The notes under the pieces were generated by a model. It was not told where the DNA came from. It saw only the letters and a list, made by a program, of their open reading frames with translations, and did not search any database. Below are positions 44,833 through 49,542 of a stretch of DNA of 49,542 nucleotides, piece by piece; positions within the stretch are counted from its first letter, which is position 1; the number at the start of each line of letters is the position of its first letter. Both the position numbers and the translations under genes were made by a program. The stretch is from Weeksellaceae bacterium (GTDB lineage Bacteria > Bacteroidota > Bacteroidia > Flavobacteriales > Weeksellaceae): NCBI GenBank assembly GCA_022013695.1, contig JAKLPS010000022.1:67809-117350 (forward strand), written 5' to 3'.

Positions 44833-45042
44833 AAAAATTATATTTCTGATTTTTATTGTTCGGATCTAACATTAATAGTATTCAATTCTATATCGTAAAA
44901 TTGGATGTAACTTCCCTGTTCCCATCTTTTATGGGAACTCAATCTTAATAATATGAGTGGAGGCAAATTTTCCTTAGAATTGTAATATCCTAAGGAAACA
45001 GGATACTAGAATTTGCTCTATTTTTATCTGTGATAATCTCTT
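44833..45042. other. Short gap downstream of the P-type ATPase
   Basis: Contains the hairpin listed at 44969-44998 and presumably the PAP2 promoter. Confidence 0.4.
44969..44998 (-). terminator. Possible terminator of the P-type ATPase unit
   Basis: TTTCCTTAG / CTAAGGAAA arms (9 bp) with a 12-nt loop, about 45 bp past the ATPase stop. The following tract is only weakly T-rich. Confidence 0.5.
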
Positions 45043-47091
45043 TTAAAATTTCATTCTTTGAATCCTAACTGCATTGAGTATTGCAATCAAAGCGACTCCC
45101 ACATCAGCGAAAACCGCTTCCCACATCGTAGCCAGGCCACCAGCTCCAAGTACAAGAACGATGGCTTTCACCACAAAGGCAAGAATGATATTCTGCCAGA
45201 CGATTCTTTTGGTCTTCTTTCCAATATTAATTGCCATAGGTATTTTTGAGGGTTTATCATCTTGGATCACAACATCAGCTGTTTCAATTGTCGCATCGCT
45301 TCCAAGACCTCCCATAGCTATTCCAACATCACTTAATGCTACGACAGGCGCATCATTTACGCCGTCACCTACAAAAGCTACACTTTCATTTCTAGCTTTG
45401 ATTTCTTTTACCTTGTTGACCTTATCCTCCGGAAGCAGGTCTCCAAAAGCATTGTCAATACCGATTTGTTCTGCCACATACTTTACAACAGTTGTTTTAT
45501 CACCGCTTAACATAGTCGCTTTTACATTCAAACTATGAAGTTTTTCAACTGCTTGCTTTGCATCGTCCTTGATTCGGTCGGCAATGGTAATGAAACCTGC
45601 AAATTTCCCATCATATGCGATAGCTATCACCGTATATACGATTTTGGATGGGTCTACATCATAACCAATCTTGAATTTATCCAGTAGTTTAAAATTACCA
45701 ACCAGGATTTCTTTTCCATTAGCTCTAGCTTTAAGACCATGCCCTGCAATTTCTTCAGTATCCTCTAAATTGATTGAATTGTTGATTTCTCCTACAAACT
45801 CGTGAACAGCAGTAGCAACAGGATGGGTACTTTTACTTTCAACAACATTGACCAATTGGAGAATCTCATCTTTGTCAAATCCTTCCTTAATGGTAACGTC
45901 CTGAACTTTAAAAACACCCTCTGTCATAGTTCCGGTCTTATCCATTACAACGTTCTGAATCTCAGCGATCTTATCCAAAAAGTTGCTTCCTTTAAATAAT
46001 ATACCGTTGCGGCTCGCTGCTCCGATACCTCCAAAATAGCCAAGCGGGATAGAGATCACCAATGCACACGGACAAGAGATCACTAAGAATATCAATGCTC
46101 TGTACAACCAATCTCTGAAAACATAATCATCAACAAAGAAATAAGGTACAATGCAAATCAAAACAGCTAACGCTACTACAATTGGTGTATATATTCTCGC
46201 AAATTTTCTGATAAAAAGTTCAGTCGGAGCTTTTTGCGCTGTTGCATTCTGAACAAGTTCGAGGATCTTGCTGAGTTTGCTGTCCTCATAAGCCGTATTG
46301 ACTTTGACCAGAGCCACGCTATTCATATTGATCATTCCGGCTAAAACTGTTTCCCCTTTATTTTTAGAATCAGGTTTGCTCTCTCCAGTTAATGCTGCGG
46401 TATTGAAAGACGCAGAATCGGAGATCAGTTCTCCATCCAATGCCAGTTTTTCACCTGATTTTAGCTGAATAATATCCCCGATTTTTGCTTCGGCAGCTTT
46501 GATTTTTTTAGGCTGATTATTTTCAATAATCGTTACCTCATCAGGACGTTGATCTAAAAGAGCCTTAATATTGGTCTTAGCTCTCGACACAGCCAGAGTC
46601 TGAAAAACCTCTCCTACTGCATAGAACAACATAACCGCTACTCCTTCAGGAAATTCTCCGATAATGAATGCTCCAATTGTTGCAATGCTCATAAGGAAAA
46701 ATTCTGAAAACACGTCACCTTGTTTGATACTCTCAAAAGCCTCTTTTAAAACAGGTAGACCTACCGGTAGATAAGCAACGCCGTACCAGACAATTCGTAC
46801 CCAGTCTTTAAACCATTCCGGTTTGATGTAATTGTCCAGTGCAATGCCAGTTAATAAAAGTAACAATGAAATAATCGCAGGCAAGAACATCTGAAAAGCC
46901 GTTTTATCAGTTTCTCCATGATCATGTCCATCATCATCTGAATGCTGATGCTGTTCCTTTTTTTTCTTTGGAGCGCAGCACACGTCTTCTTCAACTAATT
47001 TTTTGGCTCCGGCATCTTTATAGATTTTGCCTTCCTGTGGAGTACAGCAAAGCTGCTTTCCATTCTCGTCGTAGATGTGTTTATGTTCCAT
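45043..47091 (-). CDS. Heavy-metal P-type ATPase, Zn/Cd/Pb-efflux type
   Basis: 682 aa. Instead of an HMA domain the N-terminus has two Cys-Cys pairs (15-16, 38-39) and a His-rich stretch (QHQHSDDDGHDHG). Standard parts follow: TGES (actuator), the translocation motif SCPCAL (Cys340, Cys342), the phosphorylation site DKTGT (Asp384), HP (in THPVA), and GDGVNDAP. CPC with a Lys-free final helix pattern (VGVALIAILNAVR) fits the Zn/Cd group. It pumps divalent heavy metal out of the cytoplasm. It follows MgtC after 26 bp. Confidence 0.94.
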   Translation of the reverse strand: MEHKHIYDENGKQLCCTPQEGKIYKDAGAKKLVEEDVCCAPKKKKEQHQHSDDDGHDHGETDKTAFQMFLPAIISLLLLLTGIALDNYIKPEWFKDWVRIVWYGVAYLPVGLPVLKEAFESIKQGDVFSEFFLMSIATIGAFIIGEFPEGVAVMLFYAVGEVFQTLAVSRAKTNIKALLDQRPDEVTIIENNQPKKIKAAEAKIGDIIQLKSGEKLALDGELISDSASFNTAALTGESKPDSKNKGETVLAGMINMNSVALVKVNTAYEDSKLSKILELVQNATAQKAPTELFIRKFARIYTPIVVALAVLICIVPYFFVDDYVFRDWLYRALIFLVISCPCALVISIPLGYFGGIGAASRNGILFKGSNFLDKIAEIQNVVMDKTGTMTEGVFKVQDVTIKEGFDKDEILQLVNVVESKSTHPVATAVHEFVGEINNSINLEDTEEIAGHGLKARANGKEILVGNFKLLDKFKIGYDVDPSKIVYTVIAIAYDGKFAGFITIADRIKDDAKQAVEKLHSLNVKATMLSGDKTTVVKYVAEQIGIDNAFGDLLPEDKVNKVKEIKARNESVAFVGDGVNDAPVVALSDVGIAMGGLGSDATIETADVVIQDDKPSKIPMAINIGKKTKRIVWQNIILAFVVKAIVLVLGAGGLATMWEAVFADVGVALIAILNAVRIQRMKF

Positions 47092-47117
47092 AATAATATT
47101 TTTTAATGATTGTTAGG

Positions 47118-47579
47118 TTACTTTTTATATATATTCTGGTCTGATTGACTTCCGATTTTTAGAATTTTTTTATACCAGCCAAATTTGTTTATACTTAAGA
47201 TAAACAAGGTAAGAACGGTTGCCAAAAAAGATAACAAAAACATATTCAGCGCAAGGGCAGATCCTATTGCCGATGCAGCCCATAAAGCAGTAGATGTTGT
47301 AAGCCCCTGCATGCTTTTGGAACTATCTTTAAATGCCAGTCCAGCTCCGATAAATCCTAAGCCGGCAGGTATCGCCGCAAGCATTCTAGCTATTGCAGAT
47401 TTGTCATCTGTAAGATGCGAGGCAACGGCCACAAATAAGCAAGAAGCCATACAGAGAACGCCAAAGGTGCGAACCCCGGCATCTTTGTGGGCAGTTTCCC
47501 TTTCGAAACCTATTAATGCACCAAAAAAAAGTGCTAATAATAATTTTCCGGCAAGTAAAAGTTCAAATTTTAGATCCAT
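47118..47579 (-). CDS. MgtC/SapB family membrane protein
   Basis: 153 aa with several membrane helices. The family block LFFGALIGFERETAHKDAGVRTFGVLCMASCLF, then GLGFIGAGLAFK and GLTTSTALWAASAIGSALAL, is complete. MgtC-type proteins modulate membrane ATPases or ion balance under stress. It lies 11 bp after the LTA-synthase gene and 26 bp before the P-type ATPase, so the three form one transcription unit. Confidence 0.92.
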   Translation of the reverse strand: MDLKFELLLAGKLLLALFFGALIGFERETAHKDAGVRTFGVLCMASCLFVAVASHLTDDKSAIARMLAAIPAGLGFIGAGLAFKDSSKSMQGLTTSTALWAASAIGSALALNMFLLSFLATVLTLFILSINKFGWYKKILKIGSQSDQNIYKK

Positions 47580-47590
47580 TTTACATCACG

Positions 47591-49542
47591 TTATCTAGTT
47601 GTGGTTATATTTACCTTTTTTATCTGCTTCTGTTTTAATCCGTCATTCTTGAAAAGATAGTAGGCTGACTGATAATTTGCTATTGCTTTTTTCACATACT
47701 GCTCAGATAGCATCTCTGGATTTTGTTTATTTTTCTCCTTATCATACAAATACGTCTCTGTTTTTTGCTGCGGACCTAGAATAACCAATTTGTTGTTTTC
47801 CATATATCCGAGTTTCTGGTAGGTACTTACAAATATTCTTGGAATATAAGTTTCGCTTAAAACATTTTTACCATAAAGATTACTCTCATACGTCCATCCT
47901 AAAAGTGAGAAAAGTGTTGGATACAGGTCGATCTGAGAGCACATTTTTTCAATTCTGAATGGTTCCTTGTTGTTCAAGTTGACAATCATTGCTGGAATAT
48001 GATATTTTGCAACATCGATGTCGTTCTTGCCGGCACTACTCGCACAGTGATCAGCAACAATGATCACAATCGTATTTTTGTACCAGGGTTTATTCTTTAT
48101 CTTTTTAAAAAACTGCCCGATCGCATAGTCAGTGTATTTCACGGCTCCTTCCCTTCCCGATCCCGAGGGTATATCGATCTTGCCCTCAGGATATGTATAA
48201 GGTCGATGATTGGAAGTGTTCATTACAAAATCATAGAACGGTTTACCTACTGCAAATTTTTGATCGGCCTGCTTGATCACCTGATCATAAAGATTTTCAT
48301 CACTAATACCCCAGGCATTTTCAAAAGTAACATCCTTGTCTTCTATTGGTATTCTTGGAGACTGATAATCTTCCCCTACAAAAGAATTTCTTTTCCGGTC
48401 TACAATTGTGTATCCATTATTACCGAAATAATTATTCATATTATCAAAATAACCATCACCACCATATAAGAATGAAGTATCATATCCCTTTTGACTGAAG
48501 ATCGATCCTACAGTGGTCAGATTATCATTTTCTTTCCTGCGGACAATACTATTCCCCGGTGTAGGCGGAACGGCAAGTGAAAGTGCCTCCATTCCTCGCA
48601 CGGTTCTTGTTCCGGTAGCATACATATTGGTAAATAAAATGCTTCGATTCGCCAATGAGTCCAACGTAGGGGTCAGATTCTGATTGTTGCCAAATGTTTT
48701 CATAAAGTCTGCACTGAAACTTTCCAATGTGATCATAATAACATTGGGCTTCTCATAGGAGTCAGCTCCCTTAATGTTACGTAAGATTGAGAAATCATTT
48801 GATAAGTAATCTGAGTTGGATTCCTGAATATCAGTTCTCACAATATTAAACGCCTCCCTATTATCGATGAGTTTATAGAAGTGTTCATAATTGATCTCGT
48901 TATTTTTATATGCAGAAAAAAAAGAATAGATTCCTGATTTTGACAGCTCATTCCGATACCTGTTTTCACTATTCTCTGCTAAACTGTTGTCAATAAAAAA
49001 TGCGTAAATGACTGAAATGAAAAGCAATCCGAAAAAGATAAAGAATCTTTGTAAAAAAGGTGTACTGCCCTTAAAATTATCTGTAAAGTAATGCCTTTTA
49101 TAGAAAAGTAAAAACACCAAAGAAGTCATTATTAACATGGCTGTAATGAGCAATGGCAAAGGATATGATTCATTAATATTATTGATTACTTCATAGGTAT
49201 AAACCAGATAATCAACTGCAATAAAATTAAACCGACTTTCAAATTCCTGCCAGAATGTTACTTCAGCAAAAAATGAAAACAATAATATAAGCACAGCTAC
49301 AGTAAAACAAAAAAAAGTCATAGCTCTATTGAAAAACGAATTATTATATTTCTGAGGAAATAAAAGCAGGTATAGGCTGTACGGTAGCACAAAAAACATC
49401 CCTACCCCTATATCAAATAAAAATCCCAGAGCAAATACATTCAGCAATGAAAGAAAACTAATGTCTGCCTTTTGAAGGCTGGCAATAGAAAATCCTATCC
49501 TGAGGACAAAGGAAAAAACTATATATAATAAGAAAAAATTAA
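47591..49542 (-). CDS. LTA-synthase-like sulfatase-family membrane protein, 5' end outside the window
   Basis: The frame stays open to the right edge, so the start lies beyond it; a TTG near 49447 is only an internal codon. The visible 650 residues give several N-terminal membrane helices (LGFLFDIGVGMFFVLPYSLYLLLFP and more), then an extracytoplasmic alkaline-phosphatase/sulfatase fold. It carries NVIMITLESFS (metal-binding Glu), ATGTRTVRGMEAL (nucleophile Thr), and VADHC with NTSNHRPY (metal ligands). Such proteins move phosphoglycerol or similar groups onto envelope polymers; in a diderm this would be a glycan or lipid A related substrate. It starts the unit with MgtC and the metal pump. 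Confidence 0.9.
   Translation of the reverse strand, partial: NFFLLYIVFSFVLRIGFSIASLQKADISFLSLLNVFALGFLFDIGVGMFFVLPYSLYLLLFPQKYNNSFFNRAMTFFCFTVAVLILLFSFFAEVTFWQEFESRFNFIAVDYLVYTYEVINNINESYPLPLLITAMLIMTSLVFLLFYKRHYFTDNFKGSTPFLQRFFIFFGLLFISVIYAFFIDNSLAENSENRYRNELSKSGIYSFFSAYKNNEINYEHFYKLIDNREAFNIVRTDIQESNSDYLSNDFSILRNIKGADSYEKPNVIMITLESFSADFMKTFGNNQNLTPTLDSLANRSILFTNMYATGTRTVRGMEALSLAVPPTPGNSIVRRKENDNLTTVGSIFSQKGYDTSFLYGGDGYFDNMNNYFGNNGYTIVDRKRNSFVGEDYQSPRIPIEDKDVTFENAWGISDENLYDQVIKQADQKFAVGKPFYDFVMNTSNHRPYTYPEGKIDIPSGSGREGAVKYTDYAIGQFFKKIKNKPWYKNTIVIIVADHCASSAGKNDIDVAKYHIPAMIVNLNNKEPFRIEKMCSQIDLYPTLFSLLGWTYESNLYGKNVLSETYIPRIFVSTYQKLGYMENNKLVILGPQQKTETYLYDKEKNKQNPEMLSEQYVKKAIANYQSAYYLFKNDGLKQKQIKKVNITTTR

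Noticed and set aside
49400-49447. TTG start for the LTA-synthase-like gene at 49447
   Set aside because: The frame continues to the window edge with further membrane-helix residues, so the gene begins outside.
1-49542. Insertion sequences, transposases, integrase, tRNA or rRNA genes
   Set aside because: No such protein or RNA was recognised on either strand within the window.

Overview
The window reads as accessory DNA from a low-GC Bacteroidota, most likely a flavobacterium of the Chryseobacterium/Elizabethkingia kind. This rests on gene families rather than rRNA: SusC/SusD, RteC, DUF3853, DUF6520, PRTRC genes, and promoters of the TAnnTTTG type with almost no Shine-Dalgarno sequences. No rRNA, tRNA, insertion sequence or CRISPR array was seen. 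The genes at both ends run off the window.

Layout. (1) 1-1490: the start of a type IIG-like DNA methylase. A noncoding stretch with a decayed copy of the neighbouring thiF 3' end follows. (2) 2.3-7.5 kb, minus strand: a reduced PRTRC cassette (ThiF, B, C, E) with four unassigned genes and ssb. (3) 8.1-12.7 kb, minus strand: a plasmid-like replication module. It has a toprim primase, an iteron origin with DnaA boxes, a Rep protein, and small helix-turn-helix/DUF3853 genes behind a control region with two matching 34-bp inverted repeats. RteC (13.3-14.1 kb) follows. Together these look like the maintenance end of an integrative or plasmid-derived element. (4) 14.2-23.7 kb: a TPR-AraC regulator, then small secreted or thiol-linked proteins (lipoprotein, 54-aa ORF, MauE, DUF6520) facing a TlpA-SusC-SusD operon. 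(5) 23.7-25.8 kb: a gene-poor stretch with strong RNA-like folding, a small XRE regulator and an unknown gene.

(6) 25.8-33.7 kb: a putative defence island. Its centre is a 1264-aa protein with an Mrr-like nuclease domain fused to a STAND-type NTPase and a long C-terminal region. Around it are three unrelated-looking proteins that each carry an Rx4H HEPN-like motif, a DUF2971 protein and a small protein that may be MazF/PemK-like. (7) 33.8-39.6 kb: a DNA-damage cassette with AlkB, an S24 (LexA/UmuD-like) repressor, a divergent Y-family polymerase and an error-prone type DnaE. A 19-bp palindrome sits over the repressor start. (8) 40.2-43.1 kb: an operon for a di-heme lipoprotein, a Rieske lipoprotein and a porin, behind a palindrome overlapping its promoter. 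(9) 43.4-49.5 kb, minus strand: an LTA-synthase-like sulfatase, MgtC and a Zn/Cd-type P-type ATPase in one run, followed by PAP2 phosphatase, a small membrane protein and a histidine-rich peptide.

How parts work together: modules 2-3 maintain the element, 6 and probably 1 defend it, 7 gives inducible mutagenesis and repair, and 8-9 serve envelope redox, metal efflux and envelope polymer metabolism. Functions are assigned from motifs read by eye; no database search was run.
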